A stretch of DNA of 64,000 nucleotides from Anastrepha obliqua (taxonomy: Eukaryota > Arthropoda > Insecta > Diptera > Tephritidae). The stretch's first letter is position 1. Every line of letters begins with the position of its first letter. The stretch covers positions 126,107,784 to 126,171,783 of the forward strand of contig NC_072893.1 of the NCBI RefSeq assembly GCF_027943255.1, written 5' to 3'. Of the stretch, positions 55,501-64,000 are shown piece by piece. A program made the position numbers and the translations under genes. The notes under the pieces are model-generated. The model was not told the origin of the DNA and made no database searches. It was given only the letters and a program-made list of their open reading frames with translations.

Positions 55501-56116
55501 TATTCCACTTTTTCACAGGTCCGCGTGAGTTACAAGTTAATCAAAATTATCTCTTTTACAAAGGTTTGGTGAGTAAAAAGTGGCCTGCGCATTTGGTACG
55601 CAAATGGTTCAATGAGTTTGGCTATAGGCAAAGCTGGAAGAATTTCTACAAGAGAAGACCAAGCGACACTGTGGGCAATTACTCTCAATTAATTTATCCT
55701 TCAGTGCAGTTTATTGGCTGCAATGGTGGGCAGTAAGGGTTTGAAAGGATTTGGATGGAAACTCAATCTAATTTTTTTCCCCTCTCATCCCATTAATTTT
55801 TAGCTTCCCCACTGGTCATTACGTTTTCGTGTGCTATTATTGGCCACGATCGAGCAAGAATTATGAAGATGGCTTTCTTTTTGGAAAACCTTGCTCACAA
55901 TGCGATCGAAAAGTACCGGCTTGTTCGCGCGTTTTTACTGAATTATGTGGCATAGGTGAGTACGCCAATCTCCAGTATTTGATTATGAAGAGCTTTAAGC
56001 TCGCCAGTTCCTTTGCAGATATTGAAGTATCCAAGGCAATGAAATTACTCAAAAAAGACACCAAAAAACTCCTCAGTAGCTTGGTTTTACTGTTCCTATT
56101 AAACTCGTACTTTTAG
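52570..56116 (+). CDS. CAP-superfamily (antigen 5-related) secreted protein, six exons
   Basis: Exons: 52570-52683, 52867-53001, 55373-55454, 55519-55732, 55804-55955, 56019-56116. All five introns are GT-AG (183, 2371, 64, 71 and 63 nt). The sum is 795 nt: 264 aa plus TAG, a usual length for insect antigen 5-like proteins. A short signal peptide (MKLFVAILAL) precedes the N-terminal Cys pattern (C22, C28, C36). CAP features follow: GHNGIRNRVA (H64), ANMNIVHWSVSLELMAE across the exon 2/3 junction, CRMERDAC, VNQN (119-ish; usual GQN), WFNEF (E143), VGNYSQLIYPSVQFIGC (usual GHYTQ; His replaced by Asn164), YVFVCYYWP and GKPCSQC. Twelve cysteines. The C-terminus is Lys-rich, then hydrophobic (LVLLFLLNSYF). 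Reading through the last 63-nt intron also stays in frame. Family members are extracellular; the function of most fly members is unknown. Intron 2 holds RTE debris. Confidence 0.88.
53580..54090 (-). mobile_element. RTE-type LINE 3'-end fragment inside CAP-gene intron 2
   Basis: It matches the 60.1-60.6-kb part of the RTE element: AACTGGCGCGATAATCGCTTA, then GCTACCACCAGCTGGTACCG, ATGACCCAGCCAACG, and GTTTAGTTTTGTTCGTCGAGA. A small duplication (ATGACATGACCCAGC, 53795-53820) and an unrelated stretch near 53950 are seen. It is inserted antisense to the host gene. Confidence 0.8.
54095..55370. other. Rest of CAP-gene intron 2
   Basis: AT-rich. A block at 54540-54600 (CAGGGAGATCGGTCAATAAC, TTTTCGAGTTATCG) looks like transposon interior but could not be assigned. 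A candidate extra exon at about 55239-55306 was tested and rejected because it breaks the frame. Confidence 0.4.
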
Positions 56117-56119
56117 TAA

Positions 56120-56590
56120 AGTAAAATCAATCGCAGCTTTTCTGAAAAGAAATGTTTTAATTTGGCTGGGCTTCGAGAGAAACGACAATCTTCCGAATAC
56201 TTTACATTTTCTATTAAGCAAATTCTTCCATAAAAACTGCAAGACTCTGCATATGTGGGAGAACATTAAGCCAAACATACCCAGCCCAAACAGCTGGAAT
56301 GATCGATTTCTAATTTGCATAAATGACTTGCTCTCTGAAGGCTCTGTGTTCAGCAAAGTCTCATTTCGTAATCATAAAAAGTGCAATAGCTGAGACAAAG
56401 TTGTCTCAAGTCTCACTTTCGGTGAATGAATGTCTTGTTACAAGACGTATGAAAGCAACAGCTTTCAGCATCTCATATTTTTGAGTTTACTTTCTATTGG
56501 AAGTGAAGAACGAAGCGGCTAAAAAATGCTTCCATCTAAATATAATGGAAGAATGGGACAAGAATAAATGTCACGTCGAATTGACTGAAG
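56120..56590. other. 3' flank of the CAP-like gene
   Basis: No clear AATAAA within 200 nt. A forward frame near 56160-56390 is open but matches nothing I know. Confidence 0.35.
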
Positions 56591-57010
56591 CTCTAATGGA
56601 ACCTTCGCTAACGTAAAATATTCCTGAAAGTGTAAATCTCCTAACGCATGGCACAGAAGCTTGGACGTAGACAATATCTGATGATACGTCCTTAGGAATA
56701 TTTGAGAGAAGGATTCTGCGGAGAACTTTTGAACCTTTGCACATTAGCAACACGAGTATCGTATGCAATGTAACAATGAGCTGTATGAGCTTTACGACGA
56801 CATAGACATAGTGCAGCGAATAAAGGTCCAGCAGCTTTGTTGGCTGGGTCATGTTGTCCGATACAAATGCTCCGGCGCTGAAAGTATTCAATGCGGCACC
56901 AGCTGGTGTTAGAAGTGGAAGAGGAAGGCCTCCTCTGCATTGGAAAGATCAGGTGGAGAAGGGCTTGACGCACCTCGTTAAACTCCGTCAAAATCGCGTA
57001 ATTCTCTGTA
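56590..57010 (+). mobile_element. RTE-type LINE 3'-end fragment, forward
   Basis: Frame-broken coding remnants match the C-terminus of the 60-kb RTE: FERRILRRTFEPL, NELYELYDDIDIVQRIKVQ, LCWLGHVVR, APALKVFNAAPAG, RGRPPLHWKDQVEKG. It ends near AAACTCCGTCAAAATCGCGTAAT. 5'-truncated. Confidence 0.82.
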
Positions 57011-57014
57011 GTAT

Positions 57015-58685
57015 TTCATATTTCATCAATAGAAGCTCCGTCAGGTAACTTTAACTTTATCCGCTTAGAAAAATTTGCAACTGCAAGTGCGAAAACATGC
57101 GCTTCGCCGGTTTAGGGGCATTCTTCAAGGCTGGAGAGCAAGTTCCTTAGCGAACTTAAACTCAAACTACGGGCTGACCTTCTGTGCAAACGTTCCATTT
57201 CAGAAAAGCTACATAGTTTTCGCAATCCTAAAACACGGATGGCGATATAAGCGTTCGCTTAAATAGCACATCCGCGAGATATGGGCAAATTCTATTGCTC
57301 TACTACGATGACGTGGGATGATAACAACGTGAGATCTGAGAGTTTGGCAGTCGAGCTGTTCAAAATGGCTACGAGGAGCCTATTGAGATAGATGCAAGTT
57401 TGGCGTCTGATACTGAAGTTTGTCTTTGAAATGTATCATCCCCTGATGGTTGCAGATCCGAGGAGGCCAAATCTTTCTCGGTGTAGGAAAAATCAAGTAG
57501 AGAATAAACAGACTTTTATTGGAATTCATACAATGCTTTGGATGGTCTGACTGAGAAAAGAAGGAAAGTGTGTCAAGGATAATAGAATAAGAAGAAAGAG
57601 TGGTAAAACACCTTATTTGATCTAAGGCTAATAAAAGCTCTTTTAGAACAAATTTACATACATATATGAATCGCCTGCCGCTTTACTTCACTTTTCCTCA
57701 ACTCGGTCGATCTGAGAGCATTCACCATGGAAGTTTAAGAACAGTTGGGTTTATGCCTCTCAAAACCAATAGCTAAAATACTAATTCACATTCTAAGTAA
57801 AAGATTGGATTCTCAATCTATTCATTTACTTAGAGTAGAAACATAATCGCGATATGAATATTTATAGAACATCCAGCCCCTTCCCACTTTCAAATATTCG
57901 CAATGTCTTAATTAAATAAAACTTAACTTCGATAGGCTTAATTCTGCGTGAGAGGCGTGATGCTGTAACTCTTCTAGTACACCTACAAACTGTACCCATC
58001 ATTTAGCGAACATTCAATCGTGCATATACATACATTGATGATTGTTGTTGTTGGCCAAGTCATTAAAGGTACGCACATTTGCGAGGCTGTGACGGATTGG
58101 AATGGCGCCAATTGTATGGCCTGTCTCGAACTGCAGGTGGTTTGAGGCTAAAGTAGTTGGATTCAAAATCCCGTCAGCAGCTAAGTGCAGCAGTAAAACG
58201 GAAAACAAAAACAAATTCAGCAATGCAACAAGTGAAATGAAAAAAAGGTAAATATAGCAACAACAATATTCCAATATGAAGAAAATCAATGAGGAAAAGG
58301 CAACTGCTGTTGCAACTCAACTGATATAGACAGCATAGAAAACAAAAACAAGTGATATTACAAAAACCAAAGTAATCCAAAGCCAACGCTGGGATTTTCA
58401 GAAAACAAGCAGGATTAATGCGCGTACAATCCGATAATTCATTACGCCATGTAGCTGCGAAGGCATTGAAAAATGCACGAAAAGTCAATTAAAGCATTGA
58501 AATATAGTGAGCGGGCGGATGGAAAGTATATAAGAGGAGGCAGGCGATGATGAAAAAGTATACCAAATGTAAAACGTTTCGAAAATTGTCTTAATTCTTG
58601 TCCAAATAGTTTGTCAGAAACGGGATTTTGCTGTGACAAAGCTGAGTTTAAAAAAATTGAATACAACAACAAAATCTTAAAGGGT
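57015..58685. other. Noncoding DNA, nothing recognised
   Basis: Balanced to AT-rich. Frames at 57075-57266, 58014-58289 and 58174-58488 lack domains and splice partners. Confidence 0.4.
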
Positions 58686-58699
58686 TTAAGCCCAGCATC

Positions 58700-58865
58700 T
58701 CCTCTATTCTTTGGTGTGTAGCTTAAAGTTTTTCTACAGTTTTATGCCGACTCAAAATGGCAGAAAATTTTGCTAAGGAATTTGTTTATAGAATAAATGG
58801 GCTCGGAGGTTTGCCATTGCATGCCGAGGTGTGATAGCTATTAGAAAATGTGCCTTCTTTATAGT
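58700..58865 (-). mobile_element. SINE fragment, reverse orientation
   Basis: The reverse complement contains GGCATGCAATGGCAAACCTC, CGAGCC, then TTCTGCCATTTTGAGTCGGC and ATAAAACTGTAG, matching the SINE body. Head and tail are lost. It lies about 110 bp from a full copy in the opposite orientation. Confidence 0.7.
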
Positions 58866-58974
58866 CACGTACCAATCCAGGGGCGAGAAACGCTGGCGAC
58901 TAACTCGAGAAGTGTTGCAGAATGCAGAGAATCCTTACAAAATTCAAACAGCACAGAATTAATGTAGAGCATAG

Positions 58975-59265
58975 GCGGCCGCCCTAGCGGAATGGGTTGG
59001 TGCTGGAATACCATTCGGAAGTGCATAGGTTCGAATCTCCATGCTTGAAATACCTAATGATAGAAAAAGTTGTTTCTAATAGCAGTCGTGTCTCAGCAGC
59101 CTGAGTGTATTTCTGCCCTGAAAAAGCTCTTCATAAAAAATATCTGCCATTCGGAGTCGGCTTAAAACTATAGGTCCCTAAATTTGTGGAACAACATCAG
59201 GACGCATACCACAAATAGGAGGAAGAGCTGGGCCAAACACTCAAAAAGGGTGTAAGAGCCAATTC
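58975..59265 (+). mobile_element. tRNA-derived SINE, copy 3
   Basis: A box TAGCGGAATGG (58985) and B box GTTCGAATC (59029-59037) are intact. The body matches the family but lacks the segment with GGCAATGGCAAACCTC (a deletion near 59095). The tail ends AAGGGTGTAAGAGCCAATT without (ATTT)n. Confidence 0.87.
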
Positions 59266-59399
59266 AGAAAATGCGGTAGCAAATTTTGGGAATTCAAACA
59301 CAAAAATTATTCATCTAGCTGCTGCAAACAGTAATTGAACCGATTGGGATAAGGGGTAAGGCGTTTGCTTTAAGCAACTCTCAATGCTCGAAAAACAAG

Positions 59400-59720
59400 A
59401 AACCGAATGTGGCTGCCAAAAACTCATACGGCTTCTCACGGCAATACCAAAGGTTAACTGGGCTTTTGACCATATTTAGTGCGTCACAGAACGATTTCTA
59501 TAGGAGCTGTAGAGATGAGGAAAAGTTAGGAGCCATTTAGCACTTGCTTTACGAATGCTGTACACTTCGAAAAATGTGCCTCAAATTTCTGGGTGAGCCA
59601 CTTTTCTAGAATCTGCGCCATTTATGTTCAGTCTCGCTAGTGGAACTGATTGTGTTCATGAAAACCCCTAGATTTTCCAAGGAAATGTGGGGAAGAGACT
59701 AGGAAAATCTATAGAGCTTA
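59400..59720 (+). pseudogene. LINE C-terminal end, frame-broken
   Basis: Forward translation gives SASQNDFYRSCRDEEKLGAI, stop, HLLYECCTLRKMCLKFLGEP, stop, NLRHLCSVSLVELIVFMKTP. This is the Cys-rich end of an RNase H-type LINE, very like the fragment at 26055 in reverse. At least two stops; 5'-truncated. Confidence 0.72.
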
Positions 59721-59883
59721 GCACAATCGGCATCTGTGACCACCAAGTGGGATCTTTTTGTTGTATCCATTTCATTGTAGGTCTGATTACCTGTTACCCT
59801 AATACATTAAGCAAGTAACTAAGTCGACATATCGTCTAGCAGCCTATTCATTCGAGTTATAATTTATAGAGATCAGAAATTTA

Positions 59884-60075
59884 TTACCAGCAATAGATTA
59901 ACATATGGAGAACGAATTTTGTTGTGATCAGCAGGGCTCCACTGGCGGCAAACATATTAAGAAAGCTCATGAGAGCCATTGGTATAGTACCGATGCGTAC
60001 GAAACAGCCAAGTATTTCCTGAAAAGGTCTGACGGGTTGGTAGCAAAACTCCTTTTCAGACGGGACACAATCCAT
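59884..60075 (-). other. Unassigned coding-like fragment with a hydrophobic segment
   Basis: The reverse frame gives 63 residues starting MDCVPSEKEFCYQPVRPFQE, followed by ALMSFLNMFAASGALLITTK, which could span a membrane once. Composition is unlike the surrounding AT-rich or LINE debris. The RTE element ends 14 bp upstream of its first codon, so upstream coding sequence may have been split off by that insertion. I do not recognise the family, and the forward frame is also open. Confidence 0.3.
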
Positions 60076-60170
60076 GGGTACGTCATATGGTTCTTCTTCT
60101 TCTTAATTGGCGCTATAACCGCTTACGCGATTTTGGCCGAGCTTAACAAAGCGCGCCAGTCGTTTCTTTC

Positions 60171-60446
60171 TCATGCTAACCGGCGCCAGTTGGACACACC
60201 AAGTGAAGCCAAGTCCTTCTCCACCTGATCTTTCCAACGCAGAGGAGGCCGCCCTCTTCCTCTGCTACCACCAGCTGGTACCGCATCGAATACTTTCAAA
60301 GCCGGAGCGTTTGTATCCATTCGGACGACATGACCCAGCCAACGTAGCCGCTGGATCTTTATTCGCTGCGCTATGTCTATGTCGTCGTAAAGCTCATACA
60401 GCTCATCGTTCCATCGTCTGCGATATTCGCCGTTGCCAACGTGCAA
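60171..60446 (-). pseudogene. RTE polyprotein C-terminal domain
   Basis: After the deletion the last part of the polyprotein is readable: GNGEYRRRWNDELYELYDDI, IKIQRLRWLGHVVRM, and GRGRPPLRWKDQVEKDLAS. This is the usual RTE tail and matches the fragments at 53.6 and 56.6 kb. Confidence 0.85.
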
Positions 60447-60454
60447 AGAGAGTG

Positions 60455-62207
60455 TTAGAGTGTTAGTTTTGTTCGTCGAGAGAGGACTTTACTGCTCAGT
60501 TGCCTACTTAGTCCAAAGTAGCACTTGTTGGCAAGAGAGATTCTACGTTGGATTTCAAGGCTGACATTGTTTTCGGTGTTAATGCTGGTTCCTAAATAAA
60601 CGAAGTCTTTTACAACCTCGAAATTATAACTGTCAACAGTGACGTGGGTGCCGATACGCGAGTGCGCCGACTGTTTGTTTGAAGACAGGAGGTACTTCGT
60701 TTTGTCCTCGTTCACCACCAAACCCATTCGCTTTGCCTCTTTATCCAGTTTGGAGAAGGCAGAACTAACAGCGCGGTTGTTAAGGCCGATGATGTCAATA
60801 TCATCGGCATACGCCAGCAATTGTACGCTCTTATAAAAAATTGTGCCTGAGCGATTAAGTTCTGCGGCTCGTACGATGCTCTCCAACATCAGGTTAAAGA
60901 AGTCACACGACAGCGAGTCACCCTGTCTGAAACCTCGTTTGGTATCAAACGGCTCGGAGAGGTCCTTCCCAATTCTGACGGCGCTGCTGGTGTTGAGCAA
61001 CGTCATCTTACATAGCCGTATTAGTTTTGCGGGGATACCAAATTCAGACATCGCGGCATACAGGTAACTCCTTTCCGTACTGTCGAATGCAGCTTTGAAG
61101 TCGACGAAAAGATGGTGTGTGTCGATTCTCCTTTCATGGGTCTTTTCCAAGATTTGGCGTATTGTGAATATTTGGTCGATGGTGGACTTTCCAGGTCTGA
61201 AGCCACACTGATAAGGTCCAATCAGTTGGTTGACGGTATGCTTCAGTCTTTCACACAATACGCTCGCTAGAACCTTATAGGCGATATTTAGAAGACTAAT
61301 CCCGCGGTAATTGGCACGAATTGCAGGATCGCCCTTCTTATGGATTGGGCAGAGCACACTTAAACTCCAATCGGCAGGCTTGCTTTCATTCGACCATATT
61401 TTGCATAGGAGCTGATGCATGCACCTTACCAGCTCTTCGCCGCCATGTTTGAATAGCTCAGCCGGCAGTTCGTCGGCGCCCGCGGCTTTGTTGTTCTTTA
61501 GCCGCTTTATCGCTATTCTCACCTCATCATGATCGGGTAACGGAACGACAATTCCGTCGTCAACGATTGGGGTATCGGGATCTTTACTTTCTCGCCGACA
61601 TGCGCAGCTGTCACTGTTTAATAGGTTCGAGAAGTGTTCCCTCCATAATTTAAGATTGCTCTCTACGTCAGTCACCAGTTCGCCGTCTTTGTTCTTACAG
61701 GAATACGCCCCGGTCTTAAAACCTTCTGTAAGCCGCTGAACTTTCTGGTAGAATTTTCGGGCGTTGTTCCTGTTGGCCAGCATCTCAAGCTCTTCGCACT
61801 CACGTATTTCGGCCTCTCGTTTCTTTTTTCGGATAATACGTCTCTCTTCCTTTTTCAGCTCTCTGTAGCGATCCCAAATGGCTCGCGTTGCGCCCGATTG
61901 CAGCGTGGCTCTATAGGCGGCATCCTTTCTTTCGGCGGCAGCATGACATTCCTCGTCGTACCAATTGTTTTTTCGGGCTCGCCGGAATCCGATTTCTTCT
62001 TCGGCGGCGGTACGTAGAGAACGAGAAATGTTGCTCCATTGTTCGTGGATGCCGGTTTGTTGGGCAGTACTCTCTGAGAGCAGGAGTGAGAGTCGAGTGG
62101 CGAATCTTCTGGCTGTCTGTTGTGATTGCAGCTTTTCGATGTCGAACATTCTTTGCGTAGGTAGATGGACGTTTTTTGCTGCACAGAGGCGTGTGCGCAG
62201 TTTGGCT
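60455..62207 (-). pseudogene. RTE reverse transcriptase domain
   Basis: Starts in frame after the deletion (KLRTRLCAAKN) and contains linker, then RT blocks: LKNNKAAGADELPAELFKHG, CPIHKKGDPAIRANYRGISL, YQCGFRPGKSTIDQIF, LFVDFKAAFDS (first Asp), GFRQGDSLSCDFFNL (usual GVRQGDxLS) and LLAYADDIDIIG (YADD). The thumb-like region VNEDKTKYLLSS and FVYLGTSI follow. Open for 589 codons, so loss of function is recent. The frame ends at 60455 where the second deletion occurs. Confidence 0.9.
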
Positions 62208-62945
62208 AGAAGCGTGTCTTCCATCTATCACAACATGATCGATCTGGTTTCGTGTTTTTCGATCAGGAGACAGCCAGGCGGCTTGGTGAATCTTCTTATG
62301 CTGGAATCTGGTGCTGCAGACTACCATGTTTCGGGCCCCGGCGAAGTCGATCAGCCTCTGCCCGTTACCGGATGTTTCGTTGTGCAGGCTGAATTTTCCG
62401 ACTGTGGGACCAAAAATTCCCTCCTTGCCCACCCTGGCGTTGAAGTCGCCAAGCACGATTTTTATGTCGTAGCGGGGGCAGCGCTCATAGGAACGTTCCA
62501 GGCGCTCATAGAAGGAATCTTTGGTCGCATCGTCCTTCTCTTCCGTCGGGGCGTGGGCGTAAATTAGCGATATGTTAAAAAAACGGGCTTTGATGCGGAT
62601 TGTTGCGAGACGCTCGTCCACCGGAGTGAACGACAGTACTTGGCGACGAAGTCTCTCTCCCACAACAAATCCGACACCGAATTTGCGCTCCTTTACATGG
62701 CAGCTATAGTAGACGTCGCAAGGTCCTATGGTTTTCTTTCCTTGCCCCGTCCATCGCATCTCTTGGATGGCAGTGATGTCAGCCTTTACTCTCACGAGGA
62801 CATCAACCAGCCGGGCAGAGGCACCTTCCCCAATAAGGGACCGGACATTCCAGGTGCATGCCCTCAAATCATAGTCCTTAGTTCGTTTGCAGGGGTCGTC
62901 ATCAGTATAGGGAGGTCTCATCCGAGGCTTTTTTAAATTTTTCAT
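62205..62945 (-). pseudogene. RTE AP-endonuclease domain
   Basis: The endonuclease would nick target DNA to start target-primed reverse transcription. From ATG 62945: CTWNVRSL, AIQEMRW (catalytic Glu), LIYAHAPTE, IVLGDFNARVG (catalytic Asp/Asn) and QIDHVVIDGRH. The final SDH-type block is missing because sequence jumps at about 62205 from GRHAS to the RT linker in another frame. Without that His it should be inactive. The open frame running on to 61911 past this point is out of frame and meaningless. Confidence 0.87.
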
Positions 62946-63094
62946 TGGGGGGGATTTTTAAGTGGCGGGTCCCAAACCCAACGCACAACCAGCTATCCTG
63001 GAATGTTTCGCCTTCTCACGTTAGCTCACTCCCGAACGGGTGTTCGGAAGCTACCCAGAGGATACGTGGGCTAATCCCGGCCCTTGTGAGCTGC

Positions 63095-63500
63095 TTGAAC
63101 CATATGCAGAAGAATCGTCCTGGCCATTCCCAAGTGAATGGCGATCAGTAACTTTCCCCACTTGCGTGGACTTCTACACATGGAACCATCCTCCATATGG
63201 TTACCATAAGTAATATTAATGGTCCACCGTGCGCAACTTGTTTGGAGGATGAGGGTAGTACAGATAAGTTTCTCTGCCATATTCCAAGTTTTGCCATACT
63301 TATATGGTACATTTCTGGATCGGATATACTTAGAATGGATGAGCTCCATTCTGCCTAGTTTTTCCACACTTAGGTGGTACATTTTTGGGTCGGCTAAATG
63401 TATTTAGAATGGATGAGCTCCATTCTGTCTAGTTTCGTCAGACTTAGTTAATACATTTTTGGGTCGAATATATGCATTTAGAGTGGACGAACTACATTCG
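63095..63500 (+). pseudogene. R1-like LINE C-terminal end with tandemly repeated tail
   Basis: The forward frame gives CATCLEDEGSTDKFLCH (terminal Cys motif), PSFAILIWYISGSDILRMDE and LHS. The final block of about 75-85 bp (CACTTAGGTGGTACATTTTTGGGTCGG through AGAATGGATGAGCTCCATTCTG) is then repeated two more times with divergence up to about 63500. It abuts the 5' end of the RTE element. Confidence 0.72.
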
Positions 63501-63504
63501 CTCG

Positions 63505-64000
63505 GAAAACTGCTTAGAGTCTTGGAAAGCTGGCAGAGAAGCAATGAACCCTCTCTCCGTCTGTTTCTACCTATCTCTGAAATTCTCTCTCTGGGCCTTA
63601 AGAATAATGGGCACTATTGCCTGAAAGCTTGGCAAATTTTCCGCCGCCCAGAATTATATTCCCTTCTAAGCCACCTATTTGCATATTCTATAAATATCTT
63701 ACTTCACTGTCTCTATTTTATCATACCCACTTCTGCAACCTGTGCCTCGTCGATCCATAGTTTTCACCTCCCCAACTTTTGTCCCATTCAATCGCACTTC
63801 AGATCATTCATTGCAACTTCGCATCATTTTTCCGTCCCTCTGCGGGTTGACCATTCGTCCCATTCTTCAATCGTACACTCATCTGTCCGCCCTCTATGTA
63901 CGGCTGTCGTGTGTGCGTTCAAATTATTTTAATTTATTATTGCATGGCAAGTTAATGAGCAACAGGATAAGAGTACGACAGAACGTATGTATGTATGTAT
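63505..64000. other. Noncoding DNA ending in (TATG)n
   Basis: Pyrimidine-rich, no gene recognised. The last 15 bases are (GTAT)n and continue past the window edge. Confidence 0.45.

Larger units (their letters stand above)
60089..63090 (-). mobile_element. RTE-type non-LTR retrotransposon, nearly full length with two internal deletions
   Basis: The reverse strand holds, in order, a 5' leader (about 63090-62946), an APE-type endonuclease, reverse transcriptase and a C-terminal domain. It ends in a short (GAA)n tail at 60089-60098, typical of RTE microsatellite tails. Compared with the expected single polyprotein, a deletion with frameshift at about 62205 separates endonuclease from RT, and another at about 60450 removes roughly 60 residues. 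Further 3'-end copies are at 33.9, 50.6, 53.6 and 56.6 kb. Confidence 0.9.

Noticed and set aside
55567..55573. GGTGAGT donor inside CAP exon 4
   Set aside because: Strong donor match, but the frame continues through it into the conserved WFNEF and GNYSQ blocks, and no suitable acceptor follows before them.
61911..62204. Continuation of the endonuclease frame past the RTE deletion, and the forward frame 61965-62567
   Set aside because: Both are out-of-frame shadows of the reverse transcriptase and endonuclease coding sequence.

Overview
The window is AT-rich, intron-rich, transposon-littered eukaryotic DNA. It suits a higher dipteran, most likely a tephritid fruit fly: GT-AG introns of 63-79 nt, (TATG)n/(CATA)n and (CAA)n microsatellites, Gln/Ala-rich transcription factor coding sequence, Mellifera-type mariner, and fly-type LINE tails. 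Species is inference; no ribosomal or mitochondrial marker is present.

Three things look like host genes or parts of them. (1) Positions 2-3076 (+) hold the 3' part of a large C2H2 zinc-finger transcription factor whose architecture matches Zelda/Vielfaltig: one isolated JAZ-like finger, a long low-complexity stretch, then four clustered fingers. Inside it is a 960-nt stop-free second frame (811-1770) that reads more like authentic low-complexity protein than the main frame does. (2) Positions 52570-56116 (+) hold a six-exon CAP/antigen-5-related gene that no single long ORF reveals. Six exons joined at GT-AG sites give exactly 795 nt (264 aa plus stop), with signal peptide, 12 cysteines and CAP motifs. 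(3) Positions 59884-60075 (-) hold an unassigned, hydrophobic coding-like fragment.

The rest is mostly mobile-element debris. DNA transposons: a complete mariner with an intact DD34D transposase (38059-39338), a complete piggyBac-type element with TTAA flanks, a 79-nt intron and one homopolymer frameshift (44471-46897), a 368-bp internally deleted mariner relative with perfect TA flanks (33117-33484), remnants of another Tc1/mariner family (48201-48831, 50209-50520), and a mariner C-terminal remnant (12370-12665). Non-LTR elements: a near-complete but twice-deleted RTE-type element (60089-63090, -), further RTE 3' ends, and about ten fragments of Jockey-, I/LOA- and R1-like pol genes. A tRNA-derived SINE family has at least six copies or fragments, and a second short repeat family has four copies, one nested in an R1-like remnant.

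Other structured noncoding DNA: an 11-bp-period minisatellite (consensus CTCTTATACAA) with paired satellites over about 3 kb around the mariner, an exact 90-bp tandem duplication (16647-16826), a palindromic MITE with a relative 10 kb away, a 34-bp inverted repeat pair at 10.4/11.05 kb, and several AT-rich tandem arrays. Long stretches at 3.1-8.1, 12.7-14.2, 18.5-20.5, 21.7-25.4, 27.6-29.4, 34.1-35.5, 40.0-41.9, 48.8-50.2 and 57.0-58.7 kb hold no gene I can support.
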